Source of the DNA: Desulfoluna limicola
GTDB taxonomy: Bacteria > Desulfobacterota > Desulfobacteria > Desulfobacterales > Desulfolunaceae
Direction of reading: 5' to 3'
DNA length: 64,000 nucleotides
Assembly: GCF_021654575.1 (NCBI RefSeq)
Contig: NZ_AP024488.1
Span: forward strand, 5,169,501 to 5,233,500
The notes under the pieces were generated by a model. That model had not been told where the DNA came from and did no database searches. It saw only the letters and a program-made list of their open reading frames with translations. Made by a program: the position numbers and the translations under genes. Below, one piece after another: positions 38,698 to 45,953 of this stretch. Each line of letters begins with the position of its first letter. Within the stretch, counting starts at the first letter, position 1.

Positions 38698-38731
38698 CCA
38701 AGGTTCAGCTTATCATATACAGGATAAAGAT

Positions 38732-39097
38732 ATGGGTACTATAAACTCTCGCAAAGAGAAGCGACTCAAAAAAAAGATCAGGATCCGTAAGAAGATTGTC
38801 GGAACTCAGGAACGTCCTCGTCTCTGTGTGTTTCGCAGCGCCAAGCATATCTATGCGCAGCTCATCGATGATACAGCCGGTGTGACTCTTGCATCTGCAT
38901 CGACCGTCGACAAAGGGTACAGCGCAGAAGAGGGATGCGACAAGACAGCCAATGCGAAGAGTGTCGGCAAGCTTGTAGCGACTAGGGCTATGGAAAAAGG
39001 TGTAAAAAGCATCGTCTTCGATCGAAGCGGTTACATCTACCACGGCCGTGTGAAGTCCCTCGCTGAAGGGGCACGAGAAGCAGGACTGGAATTTTAA
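38732..39097 (+). CDS. rplR: 50S ribosomal protein L18
   Basis: 121 residues with RIRKKIVGTQERPRLCVFRSAKHIYAQLIDDTAGVTLASAST and the C-terminal IVFDRSGYIYHGRVKSLAEGAREAGLEF. Delivers 5S rRNA together with L5. Confidence 0.97.
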   Translation: MGTINSRKEKRLKKKIRIRKKIVGTQERPRLCVFRSAKHIYAQLIDDTAGVTLASASTVDKGYSAEEGCDKTANAKSVGKLVATRAMEKGVKSIVFDRSGYIYHGRVKSLAEGAREAGLEF

Positions 39098-39114
39098 TCT
39101 GAAGGAGGCGTCCT

Positions 39115-39609
39115 TTGTTTAAGAAAGACACAGAAGATAACGGATTGATCGACAAGGTTGTCTATATCAACCGCGTTGCCAAGGTCGTCAAGGGTGGTCG
39201 CAGATTCAGCTTCAGTGCCATTGTTGTCGTAGGTGACGGAGAAGGTAGCATCGGCTACGGTCTCGGCAAGGCAGGTGAGGTTCCCGAAGCCATTCGTAAG
39301 GGTGTGGAAAGCGCCAAGAAGAATATGGTGAAGGTGAATCTTGTGAACGGAACCATTCCTTCAGAGGTGATCGGCAAGTTCGGTGCCGGGCGTGTTATGC
39401 TCAAGCCCGCATCCGAAGGTACCGGCCTCATTGCAGGCGGCGCTGTACGTGCCGTCCTCGAAGCTGTGGGGGTTCGCAATATTCTGACCAAATGCATGGG
39501 TTCCAACAACCCCCATAACGTAGTCAAAGCCACCATCGCAGGCCTGAAAGCAAACCAGAGCCGTGAGGAAGTGGCCCGGCGCAGGGGTCTGAGACCTGAA
39601 GATCTGTAA
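39115..39609 (+). CDS. rpsE: 30S ribosomal protein S5
   Basis: 164 residues from a TTG start behind GAAGGAGG. Contains YINRVAKVVKGGRRFSFSAIVVVGDGEGSIGYGLGKAGEVPEAIRKG (double-stranded RNA-binding fold) and PASEGTGLIAGGAVRAVLEAVGVRNILTK. Fidelity protein of the small subunit. Confidence 0.97.
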   Translation: MFKKDTEDNGLIDKVVYINRVAKVVKGGRRFSFSAIVVVGDGEGSIGYGLGKAGEVPEAIRKGVESAKKNMVKVNLVNGTIPSEVIGKFGAGRVMLKPASEGTGLIAGGAVRAVLEAVGVRNILTKCMGSNNPHNVVKATIAGLKANQSREEVARRRGLRPEDL

Positions 39610-39625
39610 TCGGGGGAGTTAGCAA

Positions 39626-39820
39626 ATGTCACAGAAGCTGAAAATCACTCTTGTCAGAAGCATGATCGGCCGACCCGAGAAGCACCGCAAGGTACTCAAA
39701 GGCATGGGCCTGACCAAGATGAACAAAACAGTAGAGCTGGAAGACACCCCTTCTATCCGGGGCATGGTCAATAAGGTTGTTCATCTTGTGAAAGTAGAGG
39801 AGAACACCAATGAAGCTTAA
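39626..39820 (+). CDS. rpmD: 50S ribosomal protein L30
   Basis: 64 residues: KLKITLVRSMIGRPEKHRKVLKGMGLTKMNKTVELEDTPSIRGMVNKVVHLVKVEE. The last 11 bp overlap the rplO start, implying coupling. Confidence 0.96.
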   Translation: MSQKLKITLVRSMIGRPEKHRKVLKGMGLTKMNKTVELEDTPSIRGMVNKVVHLVKVEENTNEA

Positions 39821-40247
39821 TGAACTGTCACCGGCAGAAGGCTCGGTAAAAGCGCGCAAGCGTATCGGCCGCGGTGTGGGCTCCGGCTGGGGCAAGACCT
39901 CCGGTCGTGGTACCAAAGGTTTTAAAAGCCGCTCGGGTGGTAGCGTCCGTCCTGGTTTCGAAGGCGGACAGATGCCTATTTATCGGCGTCTTCCCAAGCG
40001 CGGTTTCACCAATATATTCAAAAAAGAGTTTGCCATCCTGAACGTCAAGGACCTTGCCCGGTTTGAAGAAGGCCAGGTAGTGGATGAAGCGGCTCTCGTA
40101 GAGGTTGGCCTTGTCAAAGGTCGCCGCGACGGCATCAAGATCCTCGGCAACGGTGAGATCACCATGAAGCTCACCATCAAAGAGTGCCAGGTATCCAAAA
40201 GTGCCCGAGAGAAAATTGAAGCAGCAGGTGGAACAGTAGAGGCCTAA
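39810..40247 (+). CDS. rplO: 50S ribosomal protein L15
   Basis: 145 residues. N-terminal MKLNELSPAEGSVKARKRIGRGVGSGWGKTSGRGTKG and GFEGGQMPIYRRLPKRGF are diagnostic. Late assembly protein of the 50S subunit; secY follows six bases later. Confidence 0.97.
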   Translation: MKLNELSPAEGSVKARKRIGRGVGSGWGKTSGRGTKGFKSRSGGSVRPGFEGGQMPIYRRLPKRGFTNIFKKEFAILNVKDLARFEEGQVVDEAALVEVGLVKGRRDGIKILGNGEITMKLTIKECQVSKSAREKIEAAGGTVEA

Positions 40248-40253
40248 GACCAT

Positions 40254-41552
40254 ATGACGACCAGTGGATTCCAGAACCTATTCAAACTGCCGGAACTGAA
40301 GAAGCGGATCGTAACCACCCTGATGCTGTTGCTTGTCTACCGCATCGGGGTCCACGTTCCTACTCCCGGGATCAATGCCGATGCTCTGGCCGATATTTTT
40401 TCCAAATACGGCGGGGGCATCGTGGGCATGTTCAACATGTTTTCCGGAGGGGCATTGGAGAGACTTTCTGTCTTTGCCCTGGGGATCATGCCCTACATCA
40501 GTGCATCCATCATTCTCCAGCTGATGACTGTGGTGGTACCTCACCTCGAGCAGCTGAAGAAAGAAGGGGAGCAGGGACAGAAGAAAATCACCCAGTACAC
40601 ACGATACGGTACGGTGCTTCTGAGCGTGATCCAGGGCTTCGGTATCAGTGTGGGTCTGGAAGCCATGCATGTTGTAAGCGCTCCCGGTTGGGGCTTTCGA
40701 ATCATGACCGTCATTACCCTGACGGCCGGCACCGCCTTCATCATGTGGCTGGGTGAGCAGATTACCGAACGTGGCATCGGAAACGGCATTTCCCTCATCA
40801 TCTTTGCAGGGATCATTGCCAACATGCCCGCAGCGGTGGTCAGCACCTTCAGGCTCCTCTCCTCCGGTGAGATGGGGCTCTTCAGCGTGCTGCTGCTCAT
40901 CGCCATGATGGTCTCTGTCATGTGGTTCATCATCTTCATGGAGACGGCCCAGCGCCGGATCCCTGTCGAGTATGCCAAGCGTGTCGTGGGCCGAAAGGTC
41001 TACGGCGGTCAGAGCTCGCACCTGCCCCTGAAGATCAACACCTCCGGTGTGATTCCGCCCATCTTTGCCTCATCCATTATCGTGTTTCCGACGACCATTG
41101 CGTCGTTTTTTCCCGATATTCCGGTGATGCAGACGATCAGCAACCTGATGGCTCCGGGCAGCCTGCTGTACACTGTTATTTTCGTAGCATTTATCGCCTT
41201 CTTCTGCTTTTTCTACACCGCCATCCAGTTTAACCCAACGGATGTCGCCGAGAACATGAAGAAGAACGGCGGGTATATTCCTGGAATCAGACCCGGCAAG
41301 CGCACCGCCGATTACATCGACAAGGTGCTCACCCGCATCACTGTCGTAGGGGCCGTCTATGTCTCCGCGATCTGCGTGCTGCCCACGCTTCTGATTACCA
41401 AGGCGCATGTCCCCTTTTACTTCGGTGGCACGGCCCTCCTCATTGTGGTGGGGGTTGCCATTGATACCGTGGCCCAAATGGAATCGCATCTTGTGATGCG
41501 TAACTACAGCGGGTTCCTCGGGGACGGCAAACAGATCAAAGGTCGTCGATAG
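40254..41552 (+). CDS. secY: Protein translocase subunit SecY
   Basis: 432 residues with ten transmembrane segments forming the protein-conducting channel. Seen: RIGVHVPTPGIN after TM1, MFSGGALERLSVFALGIMPYISASIILQLM (plug and TM2), the cytosolic loop RRIPVEYAKRVVGRK, and FNPTDVAENMKKNGGYIPGIRPGKRT. Together with SecE (16572) it makes the SecYE core. adk and map, often next in the operon, are absent; a long hairpin and infA follow. Confidence 0.98.
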   Translation: MTTSGFQNLFKLPELKKRIVTTLMLLLVYRIGVHVPTPGINADALADIFSKYGGGIVGMFNMFSGGALERLSVFALGIMPYISASIILQLMTVVVPHLEQLKKEGEQGQKKITQYTRYGTVLLSVIQGFGISVGLEAMHVVSAPGWGFRIMTVITLTAGTAFIMWLGEQITERGIGNGISLIIFAGIIANMPAAVVSTFRLLSSGEMGLFSVLLLIAMMVSVMWFIIFMETAQRRIPVEYAKRVVGRKVYGGQSSHLPLKINTSGVIPPIFASSIIVFPTTIASFFPDIPVMQTISNLMAPGSLLYTVIFVAFIAFFCFFYTAIQFNPTDVAENMKKNGGYIPGIRPGKRTADYIDKVLTRITVVGAVYVSAICVLPTLLITKAHVPFYFGGTALLIVVGVAIDTVAQMESHLVMRNYSGFLGDGKQIKGRR

Positions 41553-41576
41553 CATTTCGACCTGTTGGCGCGTACA

Positions 41577-41638
41577 TGGATTGACAACCCTTCCCGTCTT
41601 CCCTTTCCGGGGGGATGGGAAAAAAGGGTTGTCATCCA
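41577..41638 (+). terminator. Long hairpin after secY
   Basis: The outer stem pairs TGGATTGACAACCCTT (41577-41592, one bulged base) with 41624-41638. It continues as an 11-bp inner stem (41593-41603 with 41609-41619, some G-T pairs) around a 5-base loop, with unpaired A residues between. The exact tail lacks a tight T tract; T8 occurs further down near 41668. It may be a terminator or an RNase III-type processing site between the spc and alpha parts. No gene is seen in the 288-base gap. Confidence 0.6.
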
Positions 41639-41840
41639 TTTGTGAGTGTAGTATCACATCATGCTGGTTTTTTTTCGTTTCGCGGCCACCTCTCCACGGA
41701 ACCCACCGGCTGAGTTGCAATGTAAGATACTCAATATTTGGATATCATTCGTAAGGTAAACTCTGCAATCTGGTCGAAAGCGGTGTGAGCCGTTTTAACC
41801 CATTGGACCAGACAGATGCGATCATCGTGGGAGGAGAGTT

Positions 41841-42059
41841 ATGGCAAAGGAGGAACCCATCAAAGTACAGGGAACTGTACTTGAAACTTTGCCCAATGCA
41901 ATGTTTAAGGTGGAACTGGAAAACAAGCATCAGATCCTGGCTCACATCTCGGGTAAAATGCGCATGCATTTTATCAAGATTCTGCCCGGGGACAAGGTGA
42001 CCGTTGAACTGTCGCCTTATGACTTGACCAGAGGACGAATCACCTACCGATCCAAGTAG
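41841..42059 (+). CDS. infA: Translation initiation factor IF-1
   Basis: 72 residues. MAKEEPIKVQGTVLETLPNAMFKVELENKHQILAHISGKMRMHFIKILPGDKVTVELSPYDLTRGRITYRSK matches the S1-like OB fold end to end. It occupies the A site during initiation. GGAGGAG ribosome-binding site; first gene before rpmJ and the alpha operon. Confidence 0.98.
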   Translation: MAKEEPIKVQGTVLETLPNAMFKVELENKHQILAHISGKMRMHFIKILPGDKVTVELSPYDLTRGRITYRSK

Positions 42060-42111
42060 ACGTAGGTACCCTTACGATATTTGAAGGATAAGACGAGGGA
42101 GTTTAGCCCAA

Positions 42112-42225
42112 ATGAAAGTCAGAGCTTCAGTAAAAAAGATATGTCCTAAGTGCAAGGTTGTCCGTCGTCACGGCGTTGTACGGGTTATCTGCGAAAACAA
42201 ACGTCATAAGCAGAGACAGGGATAG
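42112..42225 (+). CDS. rpmJ: 50S ribosomal protein L36
   Basis: 37 residues, MKVRASVKKICPKCKVVRRHGVVRVICENKRHKQRQG, with the CxxC...C...H zinc site of the C+ form. It lies between infA and rpsM, its usual place; short enough to be missed by simple gene finders. Confidence 0.97.
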   Translation: MKVRASVKKICPKCKVVRRHGVVRVICENKRHKQRQG

Positions 42226-42238
42226 AGGAGGATAAATT

Positions 42239-42607
42239 TTGGCAAGGATTGCAGGGGTAGATATACCCAGAAGAAAAAGAATCGATATCGCGCTGACCTA
42301 CATCTATGGTGTAGGCCTCTCCACATCTACAGAGATTCTCGCAAAGCACGATATTGACCCGAGTACCAAGACTCAGGATCTGACCGAATCCGACGTCAAC
42401 CTTATCAGAAAGACCATTGATGCCGATCTGCGTGTGGAGGGTGAACTTCGCACCGAGGTATCTATGAACATCAAGCGATTGATGGATCTGGGTTGTTACC
42501 GTGGACTTCGTCATCGTAAATCCCTCCCTGTCAACGGACAGAGAACGAAAAACAACGCACGTACCCGCAAAGGCCCCAAACGAGCTGCAATTAAGAAGAA
42601 GAAGTAG
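42239..42607 (+). CDS. rpsM: 30S ribosomal protein S13
   Basis: 122 residues from a TTG start behind AGAGGAGGA. ARIAGVDIPRRKRIDIALTYIYGVGLSTSTEIL and RHRKSLPVNGQRTKNNARTRKGPKR are diagnostic. Forms bridge B1 with L5. Confidence 0.97.
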   Translation: MARIAGVDIPRRKRIDIALTYIYGVGLSTSTEILAKHDIDPSTKTQDLTESDVNLIRKTIDADLRVEGELRTEVSMNIKRLMDLGCYRGLRHRKSLPVNGQRTKNNARTRKGPKRAAIKKKK

Positions 42608-42658
42608 TAAGTGCAGCTTGGGACACCTGGTCACGATTAAAGGAGGCTTTTAAGCGTC

Positions 42659-43048
42659 ATGGCGAAGACACGCGCACGACAGAAGAAAAAGGTCAGAAAG
42701 AACATATCCAGTGGAGTGGTTCATATCCAGTCCACATTCAACAATACCATTGTATCTATTTCAGATACCAACGGCAACGTCATCTCCTGGTCCAGCGCCG
42801 GTATGCACGGCTTCAAAGGGTCCCGTAAGAGCACCCCTTTTGCTGCTCAGCTTGCAGCAGAAGATGCGGCCAAGAAGGCTCAGGAACACGGCATGAAAAC
42901 CGTGGAAGTCGAGGTCAAGGGACCCGGTGCCGGCAGAGAGTCGGCTCTTCGATCGCTTCAGGCAGCAGGCTTTGTTATTACGAAGATCAGGGACGTTACC
43001 CCTGTGCCGCATAACGGCTGTCGCCCCCCGAAGAAGAGAAGAGTTTAA
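42659..43048 (+). CDS. rpsK: 30S ribosomal protein S11
   Basis: 129 residues with VVHIQSTFNNTIVSISDTNGNVISWSSAG, GFKGSRKSTPFAAQLAAEDAAKKA and the C-terminal DVTPVPHNGCRPPKKRRV. Forms the platform of the small subunit near the Shine-Dalgarno duplex. Confidence 0.98.
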   Translation: MAKTRARQKKKVRKNISSGVVHIQSTFNNTIVSISDTNGNVISWSSAGMHGFKGSRKSTPFAAQLAAEDAAKKAQEHGMKTVEVEVKGPGAGRESALRSLQAAGFVITKIRDVTPVPHNGCRPPKKRRV

Positions 43049-43100
43049 AAAAGATTATTTCGATAGATACGATATAGCATAAGTATCAAAGGAGGAGGAT

Positions 43101-43727
43101 TTGGCTAGATACAGGGGTTCCGTCTGCCGTCTCTGCAGACGCGAAAACATGAAGCTTTTCCTTAAAGGCGATCGTTGTTATTCTGATAAGTGCAGCTTCG
43201 ACCGCCGCAGCTACGCTCCCGGCCAGCACGGCCAGCGTCGCTCAAAATTTTCAGATTATGGTATTCAGCTCAGGGAAAAGCAGAAAGTAAGACGCATTTA
43301 CGGTGTCTCCGAAAAGCAGTTCCGCATCATCTTCAAGAAAGCGGATCAGAAAAAGGGGATCACCGGTACCAACCTGCTTCAGGCCCTTGAATGCAGATTT
43401 GACAACGTCGTGTACCGTCTCGGCTTCGTCAACTCCCGCACCCAGGGTCGTCACTTTGTTCGTCACGGGCATTTCCTTGTGAACGGTCGCAAAGTCGACA
43501 TTCCCTCTTACATTGTCAAAAAAGACGATGTTGTTGAGATCCGTGAAAAGAGCAAGAAGGTTCAGTTTGTACAGGATGCCGTTGACGCCGTGGTTCGCCG
43601 TGGTGTGCCTCAGTGGCTTGAGCTGGACAAAGAGAACATGAAAGCCAGAGTTGTAAATCTTCCTGCACGTGAAGACATTACCCTGCCTATTCAGGAACAG
43701 CTGATCGTCGAACTGTACTCCAAGTAG
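43101..43727 (+). CDS. rpsD: 30S ribosomal protein S4
   Basis: 208 residues from a TTG start directly after GGAGGAGGA. The N-terminal CRLCRRENMKLFLKGDRCYSDKCSFDRR keeps four Cys, so this is the zinc-binding form. The S4 RNA-binding domain (RLGFVNSRTQGRHFVRHGHFLVNGRKVDIPSY) is complete. Confidence 0.97.
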   Translation: MARYRGSVCRLCRRENMKLFLKGDRCYSDKCSFDRRSYAPGQHGQRRSKFSDYGIQLREKQKVRRIYGVSEKQFRIIFKKADQKKGITGTNLLQALECRFDNVVYRLGFVNSRTQGRHFVRHGHFLVNGRKVDIPSYIVKKDDVVEIREKSKKVQFVQDAVDAVVRRGVPQWLELDKENMKARVVNLPAREDITLPIQEQLIVELYSK

Positions 43728-43782
43728 TGCAGCATATAACGGTACCTAAACTGTTGCTCACGGCACAATTCTGGAGATCAAT

Positions 43783-44802
43783 ATGACATCAAACGAAATG
43801 ATATACATGAACTGGCATGAGATGATCTGCCCCGACAAAGTTCTTTTGTCCGGCAGTTCAACTTACGGCAAGTTTGTATGTGAACCTCTTGAAAGGGGAT
43901 ATGGTATTACCATTGGTAATGCTCTCCGGAGGATCATCCTTTCATCCCTCTACGGTGCAGGTGTTGTTTCCGTTAAGATTGAGGATGTTCTGCATGAGTT
44001 CTCCCCAATCCCCGGGGTTCTTGAGGATGTCTCTGAGCTCATTCTCAACATCAAAGAGCTCAAGCTGAAGGTGAATGACACCGAAACGCGTACACTGGAG
44101 CTGAAGGCCGAAGGCCCCTGCAATGTGTGTGCGGGCGACCTCATCAGTCCCGACGGTCGGGTGGAGATCCTGAATCCGGATCTGCATCTTGCTACCATCA
44201 ACGAGGGTGGCAAGCTTAACGTGAGCCTTACCGTAAAGGTGGGTCGCGGATATGCCCTGGCCAGGGACAACAAAGATGAAGACGCACCCGTTGGTACCAT
44301 TGCCATCGATACCGTCTTTTCTCCCATCAAAAAGGTCAACTACACGGTATCAAACTCCCGTGTGGGTCAGAAGACCGACTACGACAAGTTGACCCTTGAG
44401 GTGTGGACAGACGGCAGCCTTGTTCCTGAGGATGCAGTGGCTTATGCCGCAAAGATTCTCAAGGAGCAGATGAATCCTTTCATCAACTTTGATGAGGATA
44501 TTGAGCCTGAGCACGACAGCGTCAGTGAAGAGGGCGGCGACAGAGATTTCAACGAGAACCTCTACAGAAATGTGGATGAGCTCGAACTCTCGGTTCGAAG
44601 TGCCAACTGCCTGAAAAATGCCGATATCATCAAGATTTATCAGCTCGTTCAGAAAACTGAAGCCGAAATGCTCAAAACCAAGAACTTCGGTCGAAAATCT
44701 CTGAACGAGATCAAAGAGGTCTTGACTGAGATGGGGCTTTCCCTTGGAATGAAACTTGATGGTTTCAGTCCGAAAGAGGAAGACGGAGCTGAAGGGGAGT
44801 AA
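43783..44802 (+). CDS. rpoA: DNA-directed RNA polymerase subunit alpha
   Basis: 339 residues. The N-terminal domain has FVCEPLERGYGITIGNALRRIILSSLYGAGV and the C-terminal domain has ELELSVRSANCLKNADI, YQLVQKTEAEMLKTKNFGRKSLNEIKEVL (alphaCTD, DNA and activator contacts), joined by an acidic linker. Dimerises to start polymerase assembly. The start at 43783 follows CTGGAGA; M9 is an alternative. Confidence 0.98.
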   Translation: MTSNEMIYMNWHEMICPDKVLLSGSSTYGKFVCEPLERGYGITIGNALRRIILSSLYGAGVVSVKIEDVLHEFSPIPGVLEDVSELILNIKELKLKVNDTETRTLELKAEGPCNVCAGDLISPDGRVEILNPDLHLATINEGGKLNVSLTVKVGRGYALARDNKDEDAPVGTIAIDTVFSPIKKVNYTVSNSRVGQKTDYDKLTLEVWTDGSLVPEDAVAYAAKILKEQMNPFINFDEDIEPEHDSVSEEGGDRDFNENLYRNVDELELSVRSANCLKNADIIKIYQLVQKTEAEMLKTKNFGRKSLNEIKEVLTEMGLSLGMKLDGFSPKEEDGAEGE

Positions 44803-44808
44803 GAGGAA

Positions 44809-45195
44809 ATGAGACATAGAAAAGCAGGCGTTAAGCTGAGTAGAACATCTGCCCATCGTAAGGCGATGTTTCGCAATATGGTGACCTCTCTGTTCAAGCA
44901 TGAGAGGATCAAGACCACCGACGTAAAAGCCAAAGAACTGCGTCGTTGGGCTGATAAAATGATCACTCTGGCCAAGCGTGGAGACCTCCATGCCCGTCGC
45001 CAGGTGATGGCCGTTATTATGGAAAAAGATGTCGTGCACAAGCTTTTTGAAGAAGCTCCCGCACGCTTCGCTGGTAAAAACGGCGGCTACACCCGCGTGA
45101 CCAAAATCGGTTTCCGTGCCGGTGACGCAGCGCCCATGGCCATGGTAGAGTTTACCGCTCCCAAGGTCGAGGCACCTGCAGCAACCGACGCATAA
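44809..45195 (+). CDS. rplQ: 50S ribosomal protein L17
   Basis: 128 residues: MRHRKAGVKLSRTSAHRKAMFRNMVTSLFKHERIKTTDVKAKELRRWADKMITLAKRGDLHARRQ is diagnostic; the tail is Ala/Pro-rich. Last gene of the ribosomal block, seven bases after rpoA, ended by the terminator at 45294. Confidence 0.98.
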   Translation: MRHRKAGVKLSRTSAHRKAMFRNMVTSLFKHERIKTTDVKAKELRRWADKMITLAKRGDLHARRQVMAVIMEKDVVHKLFEEAPARFAGKNGGYTRVTKIGFRAGDAAPMAMVEFTAPKVEAPAATDA

Positions 45196-45293
45196 AACCG
45201 GGGTGGGGCGTTAACGCCCTACCGGTCTGCACGAACAGTTAGTAACAGCCAAGGAGCATTCGCTCAGGAGGTGGCTGTGACCTGTTGCACATA

Positions 45294-45329
45294 AAAGCCC
45301 ACGGCATTTCATGCCGCGGGCTTTTTTTG
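45294..45329 (+). terminator. Rho-independent terminator of the ribosomal superblock
   Basis: 14-position stem with one mismatch (45294-45307 with 45311-45324), 3-base loop, ending in seven T. It stands 98 bases after rplQ. A small inverted repeat AGAACC-TGT-GGTTCT (45395-45409) lies between this and the opposite pilin operon and may end the latter. Confidence 0.93.
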
Positions 45330-45442
45330 TGGGCCGGTATCGAGGGCCTCTGATCAACTCTTTAAGAGGGGGTTGTGGGCTATCTGGATAATTTAGAACC
45401 TGTGGTTCTCAGCCGATGCTTGGAGCCTAAGTGCCAGTTTTT

Positions 45443-45808
45443 TCAAAGATCCCGTTTGATGTCTTTTTGAATGGAAAAAGCCATGACGGTTCCATCCTTA
45501 AGAACCATCCCACTTACAATGACCTTTTCTCCCTTTCTGAATGTGCACTTCTGCATCTTTCTTCTCTTCCTGTCGAGAAACTCCGTTTCCACGTTTTTTC
45601 CATTTCGAATATAGGCCCCGATACGAATTCGATCTCCAGCAATAATCATTTCGCTGCAGTCCGATCTTCTCTCATCGATTGATGTGTGGACCCAATACTC
45701 TTGCCAGGTGGTCTGGCTGGATATATCGATGGGGGCATCTGCCGACGCAGATGATATCATCCCCAGTATAAGCAGAAAAAGTGTCAGGGAAAAAATGCGA
45801 CTGGTCAC
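45443..45808 (-). CDS. Small secreted protein at the end of the minor-pilin operon, function unknown
   Basis: 121 residues from a GTG at 45808, chosen because AAAGGAGG lies eight bases upstream and because a clean signal peptide then starts the protein (MTSRIFSLTLFLLILGMISSASA, cleavage before DAPIDIS). The mature 98 residues have two Cys and a basic stretch (DRKRRKMQKCTFRKGEK) followed by KVIVSGMVLKDGTVMAFSI. The alternating hydrophobic pattern resembles a small beta-barrel/OB-type fold, but that is a guess. No family was recognised. Its place after pilY1 parallels the small pilY2 gene of Pseudomonas, without evident sequence similarity. Confidence 0.75.
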   Translation of the reverse strand: MTSRIFSLTLFLLILGMISSASADAPIDISSQTTWQEYWVHTSIDERRSDCSEMIIAGDRIRIGAYIRNGKNVETEFLDRKRRKMQKCTFRKGEKVIVSGMVLKDGTVMAFSIQKDIKRDL

Positions 45809-45953
45809 AGTGATGACCTCCTTTGTTGCAGCGGTGAAGGGTGATTGGTCGAGTAAAACAACGGGAGCCCTTCGACTCCTTTTGTTCATTGAGGTCTGTC
45901 CATCCAATATCATGCCCTCTCCTTATGAGTGGCACTCTACATCTGTTGCTTTG

